Source: Acanthaster planci (Eukaryota > Echinodermata > Asteroidea > Valvatida > Acanthasteridae). From it: DNA of 60,000 bases. Both the position numbers and the translations under genes were made by a program. The notes beneath the pieces were generated by a model. That model was not told the DNA's origin, searched no databases, and worked only from the letters and a program-made list of their open reading frames with translations. Positions 37,786-51,042 of this stretch are shown in pieces. The stretch spans positions 143,650 to 203,649 of the forward strand of contig NW_019091403.1 in NCBI RefSeq assembly GCF_001949145.1. The letters are read 5' to 3'. Position 1 is the stretch's first letter, and each line of letters begins with the position of its first letter.

Positions 37786-40700
37786 ACGAGAGTCACTCTG
37801 CCAATTCGCTGTTTGAGTAATGTCTACGGTTATCTTGGATGTAACAAAAGCTCTAAGCCAGCAAGCCATTTCACCACACTATTAAAAAAAAAACCCAAAA
37901 GCTGCATAAAGTGCCGAACTTACCAACCAATACATGTAATGTTCGTTCTTCGTGAGTAAAGTGGAGTCCTTGCGACTTACTTGAACTCACTTCTCGACAA
38001 TGCACACCAACAGCCTCTTGTAATGTAGATTTTCAACTCTCGGTTCAAGCCTTCTTTTTTTTTGCAAATGGTAACTACATGTATCACCGGACAAATATTA
38101 TCAGAAGTTTAGTTTGATATTGCGAGAATGTATTTGTACGAGAGTGACAAGCATCACTCTTATCACACTGTACGGTGCTCGACAGAAGGCGTATCACATG
38201 AAAGACCTGACCATTTTTGGGGGAAAAGTGGGCTATAGCAAAAAAAGTCACCAACATGTACATGCAGAGAGCGAACGACTTGCACACAGAATGGAATTCA
38301 GGTACAATGCACAGTATTTTACAAATCCAAAAGGAAAGAGATAACTGGTGAATATTCAAATTTCACAGTTCCTCATATAAGAAGTCATCCATTTTCTCCC
38401 ATCAGGCTGGGTGTACATCATGCCATCTGTTATTGGCGATGCATTTCCTATGTGCTCCATATATAGCTACTGGGAACGAGAACCATTTGCTGGGTTCTAG
38501 GAAAATGGCAAGCCTGGAATTATTCAGTTTCGCAAATGGGACTCCAAAGTAGGAAGAATTAAAGAGGCGAGAAAATGGACTAAACATCTGCAAGGGAGGG
38601 GGACAAAGTAATCCCAAATGTCAAAAAGAAAAAGCTGCACGCATCGTAGAATTACAAAACCTAATTGTTTTTGTTGGGGGGGGCACAGATAATGCACATG
38701 TACGCATCAGGATGAAGAATAATGTCAACATTAACACACATGTACATGTATGGTGACCCATACACAACATTTAAAGATAATCAACAATATATGCACATCT
38801 ATTCATGAATCCATGAATAGGTTTTGGCCTTCACTCTTCTCGCTAGCCGCTTCGATACAAAATACAAGGTACCGGTACAAGAACATTATGAAGCCGCAAA
38901 TGGACACGCTGGACTGAAAACCTCCTTTGAAAGTTCATGCCTACATGTACGTTCCTCAACAAAATGCTTCCCGACATTCAACTGACTGCTACTTTTTACA
39001 AGGTTTGACTCCAGAAACTACATGTATTGCCTCTACTCATGACAGACTGAGGGCACTATTTGGTACATGTAGTTCAGTGGAGGAGACATTGCCGCAGTGC
39101 CGTCGGGCAGGAATCTGTTGGCGGAGGGAAGAATGGAGGGGCGGGGCTGCTGTGGGTGAGGGGGAGGAGAGGGGAGCTGTCGTCCACATACAACGATTCA
39201 ATGTGTGATTTATTTGAGTTTCCAGGACTTATTGGCCATGCTCAAAACCCTTCTTGAATGATGCTCCACCCATGGGATGAGGATTTGGCAGAAATGTGGA
39301 CCTTGAAGTCCCCACCAACAAATGCGCAAGTTGACTGTGGGAGTTAAGTGCTTGCTTGTATCGGTGGTAGTTGTGGGAGAGGGGGCAGTCGGGAGGTTAG
39401 ACTTGTCTCTCTTCCCCTTCCGTCCAATCGTGCTGGACAAAGAGTTCAGGCTTGAGAACATCTGCAAGGGTAATCCACCCGAGTTAAGCCGCTTACCGAC
39501 AAAAGATCTTGTCGGAAATGACAATTGAGTCACACATCTCCCAGACATCACCAAAAATTGGGGGGAGGGGGAAGGAGGAACTTGTCCATCCTATAAAGCC
39601 TTCACTGGCTTCAGTGCCAGGGGTAACACCTGCACATTTCGCAAGGGCCTTGAGTGGGGAGGGGAAGTCTCAGGGTCAAGTTAATAAGTAACTTGTATCC
39701 TTCCTTGTTCAGACTCCAAAGGAAATCCGATAAGTGACAAGCCTGAGGCTTTTTTTTTCCTTTTCTAGTTTTTAGGGAGGGGTACTGGTAGGTCTCCATC
39801 GTCGGAGTAAGAGAGGTCAGGGTTACAACAAACAATGGCCAGAAGGGAGGGGCAAGAGGGGGTGGATGGATGACACAAGTACAGCTAGTCAGCAGGAGGA
39901 AATACAGAATCAAGTTTGTTGACAGCAAATGTTGGAGTCTTGACTTCAAACTCGCTCTGGCCTGTAGTATGTGCAGTGACTACAAGACAGCGGCAACTGC
40001 ACATCCTGAGGAAACGTCCTACAGTACCTCCCAGAGAGTCCATCGACGTCCAATCAATTTCCAACACCCGGGTGACACATCCTTGATGCTCTTGCCATTG
40101 GAAGGATTGGAAAAGGACATTTACTGAAAGTAAATGATGACAGAAATGATACCTTCAAGGGGCACCAGGTCTCCCCCCTCCCACAAACGGGCAGTGGCTG
40201 AGATTGACCTTCGTCACACCCACAAGATCTTCCTAAACCTTGACTTTTTCAAAAGATCATGCAGGAATGAGTAAATTACACAGGCCAGGATATGCCAGAC
40301 AAAGGATTTCAAAGCTTGAAAGCAATAATGCAACATGGACAGACCGACCCAGTGACCAGGAATAGAAGCCATCACAACGGTGGTTACAAAGTTCATGTAA
40401 AGGTCTTGTGTGCCTTCTAAATCTTGTTTTTTGACCAATGCCATGTTGGGGCTTACCAGTATATATATATACATGTATGTACACCCGGCTCATGTTTCAG
40501 ACATGGAACATGACACCACAACAGCCCTGGGCATCCCCTCAGATATCGCTGTAAAAGATGCCATAAATGATGCCGTTAACAAGTTCTCCACAGCCACAGC
40601 GTGCATGCTCTGAGGAGTTGAAACTACGGGGTTAGGTAAAGCCATTACCTTCAATTAGACTTTGACAATGATGCATGTGCATCAGATCCCACATAAAAAT

Positions 40701-43700
40701 CATTAAACACATGATATAGAAAACCATTCCCTCCCTGGCTCTAATTACAGGCTGATACAATGTGTTTACCATCAAGCCCTGTGGCGCATGTGATATAGCT
40801 GATGTGACTTTAATATACTGTTTAGCCTTCAGTCTCAGGGAATCGGCAACTGTTACTGGTCTACCGGTAGAACGTGAAAGCCATTAAATGGAGATGTGCA
40901 GTAAATAGGGCTGCCCTGCAAAAGAGAAAAGGCTTTCCTTACAACAACTCAAGAATCTCTGACAAACGATAACTTTGCAATGTAATTTGCCTGGTAAAGC
41001 TTACAATATATGTACATGTAAGAGTTTTAATTGTGGCAGGTTCGGGATAAAGCGCAACGTTTAAAGAAAACTGTTATGCCGTCCTCAATGTTTTTCTTAT
41101 GAACATGGCATTGTTCATCACTTATTCATTAAAGCCCTCCAACCATGAAGCAAAAAAAAAAAATCACGAGTGAGCTCATGGTACAAAAGATGTAAGATAC
41201 GCGTGGCTTGGGACGAAAAAACAACTAGCTCTTCTCACTGAAGCAAAAACCCCTCACCCTTCAGTGGACTTTCCCACATGGTGCATGATGTCCGGCCTTG
41301 AAGACAGTTGGTCCCAGCATTGCGAACATAGCTGGCTCAGTTCTAAAATTCAAGGTGTGAAGTTTGCCGATGGTTGTCGGCAGCATCTTTTGGGATGTGG
41401 GGCGCGTATGGGGTGGACAGCACGAGCTGGGCCATGGCCTGTGCACAATCGTGAAAATGATGTATGCGGCAACACCCGCAGTGGTCTCTGCTTATCGACA
41501 GAGCGAGCCAATTAACTGCCGAAGCATAACTGATACCCTAGTCTGCATGCTAGAGTAAACTCTTCAAAGGATGTGATTTTGACAAAAACAAGATGACAGT
41601 GAACACTCGATGCTGCATCAAGGCGATTCTCTCCATCTTTAATGCGACAACCCCCCCCCAAAAAACCACAAATGCACATGTGTCATTTTGTATTTGGCAG
41701 CTTCCAAGAAACCTCTCAAATAGATGATATCTACAGTGATTTTGGAACACAGTGAGACGTTCTTGAAACTGTCCCATCTTCAGCCTACGCATAGACCCAA
41801 CTTGTGCGTACATGTGAATTTTTTGCTGCTCCTGCGTTTGTGTGGCGTTCTGACACCTCAACCACATGTCGGCCTGAGTGTCACAGTTTAGATACATGGA
41901 TGGCACATGACTATTCTTTAACATGTAATGTACGTGTAGAAAACCTGCTTTGTGCTGCATGCTAGACACGGAACACTGAACATTCTTTGTGTAAAGGCAC
42001 ATGTACTGTACATGCACTTATGTAATAGACATCACGTAAACTTACACGTACATGTATATATATGTTTGGTTAAATCTCGATGACTCAGACCTCAGTGGAA
42101 TATACCGGTAAGCTCTGAGGTAACCAGATTTCAAGCTAACAAAAGTTCCAGACTTTGATCGAGTCCAGCCACAATTATACTTAAGTTACACATGTACATA
42201 CATGTAATTATAATCATAATTTCATACATATAAAATCCTTTAAATCCAACAATATGAAAATAGAAACAATGATTACTGCGCACAATAAATTCATGTACAA
42301 CAAATTTTCCAAATAAGCTGTAGGCACTTTCATTTTCCAACAATATCAGAGTGCCCTCTATTTTCAACCCATGTGTTTGCGAGAAGGAATTAGCACGACA
42401 GCACCTACATTGTACCAACCCCTTTTTTTCTCTCCGACCAATCACAAGTTCACAGCTGTTCCGTTGTTTGTTTCAGCTAATGCATGCCCACTGCTTGGAA
42501 ATGTTTTTGATATATACAGTAGATATTTTTTAAATGTTATCTTAATTTTTTTTTTTTTTTTTTTTAAACTTTCGGGTGAGTTGGCGTGGCCTTGGCCTGG
42601 AAAACCCTCATCCCCCAGCCTGGAGGGCAGTGACACTGTATACCCTGGCCAAGTTCACCTGCTTCCCAACAAGACTGTGCTTCTGGCAGCCCTGGGGAGA
42701 ACTTATCAACTCGGAAGTTCTCTGGCAATATTCCGATTGGCTTGTTTGGATGAAAAAAAAGAACTTTCTCTGTATTTGTTCCTTTTTTTTTTGGCCAAGC
42801 AATCAGCATTAAGTCTGATGGTCACACCTCACACCACAGAGAGTCATTAAGACAAGTGCAATACTTTGATGACCATCCAAAATGGCAATTACGACAGTTG
42901 TTCAAATACTCTACGAGACCGTGACGTGGCCACTCAGCTCCCTTCTGAATAATGCTAAATCTTCACTCTCCTTGCGCCTTCCACTGGACAGTTCGACGAT
43001 GGGTCATGCAAACAAGCAATATCGGTGCACTTTACTTTCATTTTTCAGTATCCACTGGCATGAAAGTAACACCCCAAACTCCATGTATACCTCTGCCTCC
43101 ATGTAACACTAACCCTAGCCATCCTTCATCTATTCTGGAGAGAGTGTAATGCCCGTCAAGATCAGAATTATTCCTACCTAAAATAAAAATTTTAATGATA
43201 AAATGTCCCCGAATGATTTGAATTCACTCATATCCTAAATCAAATCACAGATTGATGAACTGCCTCAGTTCGAAGTGATTCTGCATGGAGTAAAGTTACT
43301 TTCTTCTTTTTCAAGACGATCTGGGAATACAAACATTCTGGAGGGGATGCTGAACATTACATTTTGAAAGGACATGTACTTGCAATTACACCTGAACTAT
43401 ATGCATAATGAAGGAGTCCGATTTCAGAGGATTTCAGGCAAGCTTACAAAGCAAACATGCCTGGGGACTGGCTGCTCCCAAACATGGAGCGTTACATTTT
43501 TGTCCAAAATTTGTCCAACTCCCGGCTAGGATGCAGCTGCAGATGAGCAAAATCCGTATAAGTCGAGCAAAGCCATGAATATTTCAAACCCCATAAAAAG
43601 ATAATCTCTGGCAAGGGGATGCCATGCATATTTTAACCTGGGGGGAAAAGTTCACCGCCCCGTGTCCCGACTGATACAGCCAACTGGACTAGCAGCGCTC

Positions 43701-46700
43701 TCAGCCTCCCCAAGGCAAACGGTAACATGGGCTCCCCAGTCACAATTTCTCGTGATTTCTTTGGCAGTGATGGCTAAGTACATGTACATGAATGCCCTGG
43801 CCTTCCTGTTCACGGTGCGGGTAATGTCTCCGGTGATTTGATTCCTACATGTACATAATGTTCTCGGTGACTTTATCGGGTCTGTAATCCCTCAACCTCG
43901 TTTGCAGCTTCAACCATCCAGCCATCTGGTAAAAAAGGCAAGTGTGTGGGAAAACAAGACCCTTCCTTTTGACCCGGTTGGATGCTGCAGCGTATTTTCA
44001 CCGGCATTGGGAGCGAGAAGATTGAAGCCACCCCATTCGCATCACTTTTTCAAATGCGCAATTCGAAATAACATCCGCATTAATTTTGGCAAACCAAACC
44101 TCAGAAATTATTATTATTTTTCTTAAAGTAAACAGGAAGATTAACAGAAAATTTTGGCTTGATCAGTTTGGTCCAAGGACGCTGTTTAATCAGCTTCGGG
44201 AAGAGTAATTTGAGGGAAAATTAAGAGCACAAAATTAGGTTTGACCTGATATCCATCCTCTCAATTTGCACATACATGTACATGTCCAGTTGGGTTTCCA
44301 ACCCAATAACCTGCCAGGTGTGATCATGTCCCAGCCTTTTAAGTGATTAGGCAGCCATGTTTCTGATTTCCCAGGGCCAGGTCCCAGCCCAGGTTGTGTC
44401 CTGGAGTGACCGAGCCAAACTGGGTCAGTCAAGGCTGACCAGTCCTCTCCAGCCCAGCAGCTGGTCTGGTCAACAAACACGAACAGAGGGGGGGGGCAGG
44501 TCAGCCCCTGGTCATTCAAGGGGGGCCGAAGCAAACAACAGCCCAGGCCAGGGTCCCTGTCAAACCAACCGGCTGGGATTAACTGACTGACCAATGGCCT
44601 GGTCACTACCTAACGCTGCACTTTGTGTAGCCCTAACTGACCGTTAAATGCACTTGAAAAGCTCCACATTGTTACTGCACAATCAATATCCCTTTTGTGA
44701 ACTACAATGCATGGTGCTCATTACACTGCAAATCAAAAATGGCATGGATTGAGCCTCCAATTATTGAACAAAAAGAATGATCCTTATTACACGTGTACCA
44801 AAAAAGAAGCTCGGTAATTTGTAGTGTAATTGAGAAGATTGAAGGATTTTTAGCCCGATCCTTGTCACAGTGATGTATCGCTGTTCCAAGGCTGGTTGTT
44901 GGCTAACGTTTTGCAAGTAATCAGGCTCATTTTCAAATGCAGAGGACAGAATTACCAAATTGTCCGATTCCATCTATGGCGGATAAATCCCGCAATTTAA
45001 TTAAATCCACTTGCTCATCTGACCCCGATAAAACCTCCAGCGCTCTCCATTCTTCACAACAACAAATTCGCCAGTCACCAAACCTGATCAACTGCAACAG
45101 AACGAGCCCGTCGGAGTTTGAGTGATATGGTATGGATGGGTCTCTGCAGCAGTATCAAACCTGACAAAATCAAGCATAGTCCAACAATTGGTACAGCCAG
45201 CCAGCCACTGCACACAATGAAAACCTTATTTGTCCCAACTCATACAGAATCCAACACCATCCCCCTGGGCCTTCCAGCACCAAGTTCATCAGGTTCGGTT
45301 TGGGGTTGTTAGGGTTAAAAAAAAAAGAAATTCAAAATGCAACGACTCGTCAATGACAGGTAGGCCTATCCAGTTCGGAAACAGAAATGAAGGATGAATT
45401 TGTTTTTAATACATGGTTAGTTCTCCGACATGTGGAACATGATTGATGGGCCGAGCATAGCATTTAGATATGAAAGGTTCCAAAAGGACATGGATGCTTC
45501 ATTAAACACTGACCGAGTAATCAGGGTTGAGGTATGACTGACACAGCTTATCTTCGTGCACGGGGGAATCAACAGATTTTTGAGAGGCACAAGAATGACG
45601 CAAATTTGAAGCACCCTGCGTTGTGTGGTCCTGTCTGGAAGCATTAGGAGTGATGTTTTTACCTCGCCACAGGGATAAACACTGCTTACTGGATTTCGCA
45701 CAAAACTCTCACCCTAAAATGTACTAGATTGACTTATTCCATTGAAATTCTGAGCAAAGCACACTTAGCAGGCACGCAGTTTGAAGAAATTCTGTTCTCA
45801 ATTAATTTTGTTTTGTGTCCTATAAGAAGACCAGAGTCCATTACTTAATGCTTTGCATGGCGGTCAAAAAGCGTGAACACCAAATCATTCGGCAAAAGTG
45901 GGTCAAGTTTCTTCACAATCTTTCACTTATCACACCCGGTCAAAGAGCCGATGGGCTGTTTTTGACACAGTTGAATCTGCGGCAAACAATAAATGAGAGA
46001 GAAAAAAAAAAGTGAAAACAGACAACTTTGAACCTGACCTTGCTCTGTGCAATGCACTTACCTGGCAAACACTCTCAAACACTTATTATTAACCCCGATC
46101 AAGGCTGAAAATAAATAGATGCAATAAACCAGCCCGAGAAGCCGGGCCGTGTCGAGGCCTTGGCATTTTGGGGGGGATTGGCCAGAGTCCTAAGGGTTGT
46201 GAATCACGCACGTCACCCGGGTAAGTCTCTAAACTACGTGCAATTTTCAGGCCATGGCTGTGTTTATTTTTGGGGGGCAATTACCGGCACGCTACCCACA
46301 TTATCTCAAGGTTATCAAATCTGACATTATTAAAATTTTTTTGGGTGGCTTCGTTCTCTTTTTAGTGTAATCACGATTTTTTTTTTTCAATATTGCTGAG
46401 CTGATGTTTCGGCAAATCAGAACAACAAAATGAACACAATTCTCTTTGCGCTGGTGGTTTCGATTTAAAAAAAAAACATTCTCTGTTTTGCACGATTCTA
46501 AGATTGTCGTAGAATTCTTGGAATATCTGGTTATAGAGCTTCAGGGAACAATATAAATTTAACCCTCAAAAGAAAGGGAGTATCCAGAATACAATCCCTC
46601 TTTCCTAACGCCCACTTCGCAGAACAGAATTCAACCTTGTTTTCTTCAGAAGAAGGGAGGGGGGAGGCAGCAACCCTAGTGACCTTCTCCTGATTCACTA

Positions 46701-48055
46701 CAACCCATGCGGACAACACTGGGCAATACATAGGGGGCTATTATGGTCACCACCAAACTGATCTGCGAGCAAGCAAGCCAGACTAGCACTGGCTCACCCG
46801 GCCTCCTCAGTCTGTTCCAACGCCAGCTGCAGTCGCTCCTAATGACTCCCGGCGGCTCATTTGCATTTTTCCTTGAACGTTTCAACCCTGAATGGTGGGC
46901 CGGGCCTTTTTTCTCCCTGGGCCTCCGTAATCTAGAACACCGATTGATCAGCCCCGGTGGATGACCCCCGCTTCTCCTCAAGGCTGCCTGGGTGGGCTGA
47001 TACCACTGGCTTGGTGGGGGTGTACAACGCACTTGAACTTGACAAAGACGGGAGGGTGAAGAGTAAACAAGAACGGTGACAAAAGGCCCCCACACACGCT
47101 AAACCAGCCATGCCGGCAAACAATGATTGTGATGTGGCAGACATACAACAGCCTTCAAGGACACTGTACATGTAACTCTGGTAGAACAAAACTTACATCA
47201 AGTTGGGGATTTTTTTATTTTTCAATGGGGGGGGGCAAGGGGGTTTTGAGATGGTAGATTCTAATTCATCAGCAGTCAGTGACCTCGGGGAATGGACAAG
47301 GACAGTCCAGACTCCAGCTGTACCACAGCACCAGACGGTGGTCTGCCCCAAGTGCTTTCCTGTGCCTGTCCGGGTAATTGAACAGCAGTTTTTTTTTTTT
47401 AAAGGCCCCGGACCATGCATAAGAAAAACCCAGGTGAAAAAATTACAGGTGATTACCATTCGACACTTGCATTTTCTCATTTTGAACGGTTTATAAGAAA
47501 TTTACTACTGAGCAGGCCGAAAGACAGCTGCACACACATTTCCAGATGAGCCTCTCCAAATGTTGCACTCCATAAAATGTAAGGGTATCAGATTAAAAAT
47601 TTGCAGTGCTTCATTGAAATCATTCCATTTCAGTTGTACAAAGTAAACAACATGCATTTGACCATAAAATTGACCTGAACTATTTCAAATATATCCACTT
47701 GAACTGTTACACGGACACATGGCAAACAAGGCCATGTAAATGTGTAATTCATACATGTATATACAGTATTGCAACATGGAAAATGTATGTAAGTTTCTTA
47801 CACAGTTACACAGTTTCTTGATCTGCTATATGATAATGAGCAAAACTATTATAACACAATAATGACAAGTGTAGAAGGTTTTTTTTTGAAGCTGTTTTTT
47901 AATCACTGAATATTGAATCTATATACCAGTTGCACAGCAAAAAAAACCCCCAAAAACAAGCAACAGTGGCCAAAGTGGTGGCAGACCCTGGTTTTCCCCT
48001 GGTCAAGTTCACTTCGGTCAGGGCTCATTGTTTCACTGGACAGTCAGTGTTGTGC

Positions 48056-48071
48056 AGAGAGAGAGAGAGAG
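48056..48071. repeat. (AG)8 microsatellite
   Basis: Uninterrupted AG dinucleotide run. Confidence 0.95.
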
Positions 48072-50699
48072 CGGAATCACTAGACAAAAGGTGACCTTTA
48101 CCCTCTGGAGTAGTGCCGGTCAGGTCAGGGCTATTTATAGTCCCCAAGCACTTCATTTGTGTTTACAAATACATGGAGGTAAGTGATCAGCAACGCTGAC
48201 AGGTGGAAAATAAAAACTCACAAAAAAGCAGTGAAAACCCGCAAAAATATCCGTAACCCTGAGCTAACCATATTTGCTGACCATATATGTTACCTACTGT
48301 GAATTATTCCGGCACCAGTTTCACTTGTACATGTAACTTCTACATTGTATGCACCTGTAGCTCGTCAGTATATACACCAACTGGGGACATGGTTACATAC
48401 AAGTGAAGACCATTTTACCTGCAACTTGTATCAGTGGCTAGAGTTTGCAGAAATATCACCTTTGGGTTGTGTCCGATTTTACCTGAAGTTCATTCAAAAT
48501 AGACAACCACCCCATTAGATTTATAGCGTTGTATTTTCATTAGACAATGAACGAATAGTACACGTATTATTATCTGAAAGCCATGTGGGATTTTCAACAC
48601 TTTAGGAATTATTGTTTTACTTTTGTTGTGATGGCTGGCCATAGTTTCAGCAGCCACTTGCAGGAAAAACACGACTATGACATCAAATGAACAGGCCCTA
48701 TATCAACACCTGTACCCATATATATACTTGCCCCTGTGCGGCTACTTGTAAAATAAAAAATATCAGAAGTAACGGTAGACTTTTTGGGGGGAGGGGGTGT
48801 TTTTTGCGGCTTTCTGGACAACCTGACTGAGCTTGAATAATTGAAGTCTGTTTTCGAGGGGGTGCCAAGCACGTACGGGTGCAAGACCAAAGACCCGGTT
48901 CCAAACAGGATCTTGGCAGAAATTAAGAGGCCATAGTGCCCCAAGCTGCCATAAAAAAATACAGGCATCAAATGAATTACAATTTCACACTGTGGTTGAC
49001 ATATTAGGAAAAAAAATGGCCATGACAGCCAAAATTCTGAACAGGTTTTTCCAGAATTCCCAGCGAGGAGATAAAAACGACAGGTGATCCACTAGAGATG
49101 CATGTATCCCCTGTAAACAATGAAGCAATTTGTCGACTCTACCCATCATAATCAAGCTATTTCGAATACCGTTCCGGATGATAAACACACACGTGAGCTT
49201 CACAAGATGACAGGGGGCATGCGCGCCCAATTCAACTGCGCGCGAGCGTGTTCTCACCAGATTGCCCCGGCTGATCTAGACACGTACCGGTATGTCTGAA
49301 CGTTCCAACACGATAAATTAAGCCTTCCCTCTCTCCTCTGCTTGAGACCCTGCGATCCGGGTACCGAGGTTTCCGAGTTGATGCTAACACTTATCTGGGT
49401 TAACATGTGGAGGGTGTTGACATCTGAGGGGAATCTCCCCCCTCCCCTTTTCAGAAATGCTACAGGCAAAATTTACTGTCTCACTAAAAACCGACAAGAT
49501 TTGAATATGCTGGCATGCCACTGCCCAGAACCAAAGTATAACCACACACCTTAAGGTTGTTCGTAATAACCTTATCATACATCGGTACGTGTACCCCCCC
49601 CCGGTATGTGCAGGTGTGTGATTCATGAATTGGTATCATGTATTTATCCATAATTTGAGCACCCAGATTTCTTGATGACAATTGTTACAACATGGGAAGG
49701 TGGTTTGCTTTTCGTTTCAAATTGATTCAGTATTAAACTGCTGCAGGTGTATGCTGTGATGCAATAAAACACATCATTTGAAATGTGAAAAGGATCAGCA
49801 CCATTTTCTTCCAAAAGACTATACCAAACAACTTCTAAGCAATCTTGAAGCACACTCTCACCAATAAAAAAAAAACACAAGAAAGTAACAGAATGAAAAT
49901 TCATGCACTTTCGTGGAAGCCCCAAAAATCAATCCTTTATTTATGAAACCTCATTTCACGCACAAATGCACAACAGGCTATAGTTATGTTTTCAGGTGGC
50001 CTCGATTGGAAATTGTGCATTTACATGTACACTGTACATGCACACAACCACAAGATCACAAGGCAACAGAACACAAATTTCCCAATTACAAGAGGACCAC
50101 ACTGTCAGGTGGTTGATTTTTAACTAATTGATTTTATTTCAAACATGTAGGCCTAATCCAGCTGACAGCATGGCCAAATGGATATCTGATTTTACGCAAA
50201 ACAGCCCCAATCTTGGATGAATGAGTTCTGTGTCTGACTCAAAAAGCTGGATGCCACACCTGCATATCTGACCCAGTTCCAGTTAACCAGCTCCCTCTCC
50301 CTGCTCAGTGGACCCCATGGTATGTGTACATGCAGCACTCTGGCCGTAGGGAAATGAGCCTGATGATGTTCTATGTCTACATGCACAGTAGGGGGTACTG
50401 TACATATACAGAAGTACGATTTCTGATACAAAAAGGGAACAGATTATCGTGATGGACGGAGGCATCATTCTCTTTTGAGTCCCAAGGCAAGACATTTTAC
50501 TCAGCTTTGCTGCAAGCAGCAGGGTTGGTTATTTTGTAAGGGTGGAAATGACAATCAGGTCTTTTTGCCTTTTTTTTGTGTGGGTATACATAAGCCTATC
50601 CAAATAATTTCAGACGGGATGAAGATAAAACATACATTTAGCTTACATGTCCGTTTTCAAATCTATAAATGTGCTGACGTCTAAAAATCCCTCTTGGAT

Positions 50700-51042
50700 G
50701 TGTCTGATGTTCATATTGTAACTGGTAAAACAATTGTTTGGTGACATACATGTATTTATGTTGGTTGGTTTGTATGTTGGTGTAATTGTTTATTTGTTGG
50801 CTCTGTCTTTTACTGCATATTTTTTTATAGTGTGTATTATTGTTAATTCGCCTAATCTGTGGTATTTGTTCTTTAAATATCGTACTCTGTGCAATTTTTT
50901 AATATTCAGTTATTAATTTATTTTTTTTTAATGTCAATTTCAACCTCTTATTGTGTATATTGTAAACCAAATATTTTTAGTCTTTTGACTTTCTATTTGG
51001 TATCAAGAAATAAACCGTAAATGATGATGATGATGATGATGT
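50700..51042 (+). mobile_element. Probable LINE 3' end with (GAT)n tail
   Basis: A strongly T-rich, C-poor stretch ends in AATAAA (about 51009-51014) followed directly by ATGATGATG... (51021-51042). A T-rich 3'UTR, a polyadenylation hexamer and a short microsatellite tail are typical of CR1/L2/Jockey-like retroposons. No reverse transcriptase remains upstream, consistent with 5' truncation. Family not identifiable by eye. Confidence 0.4.
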
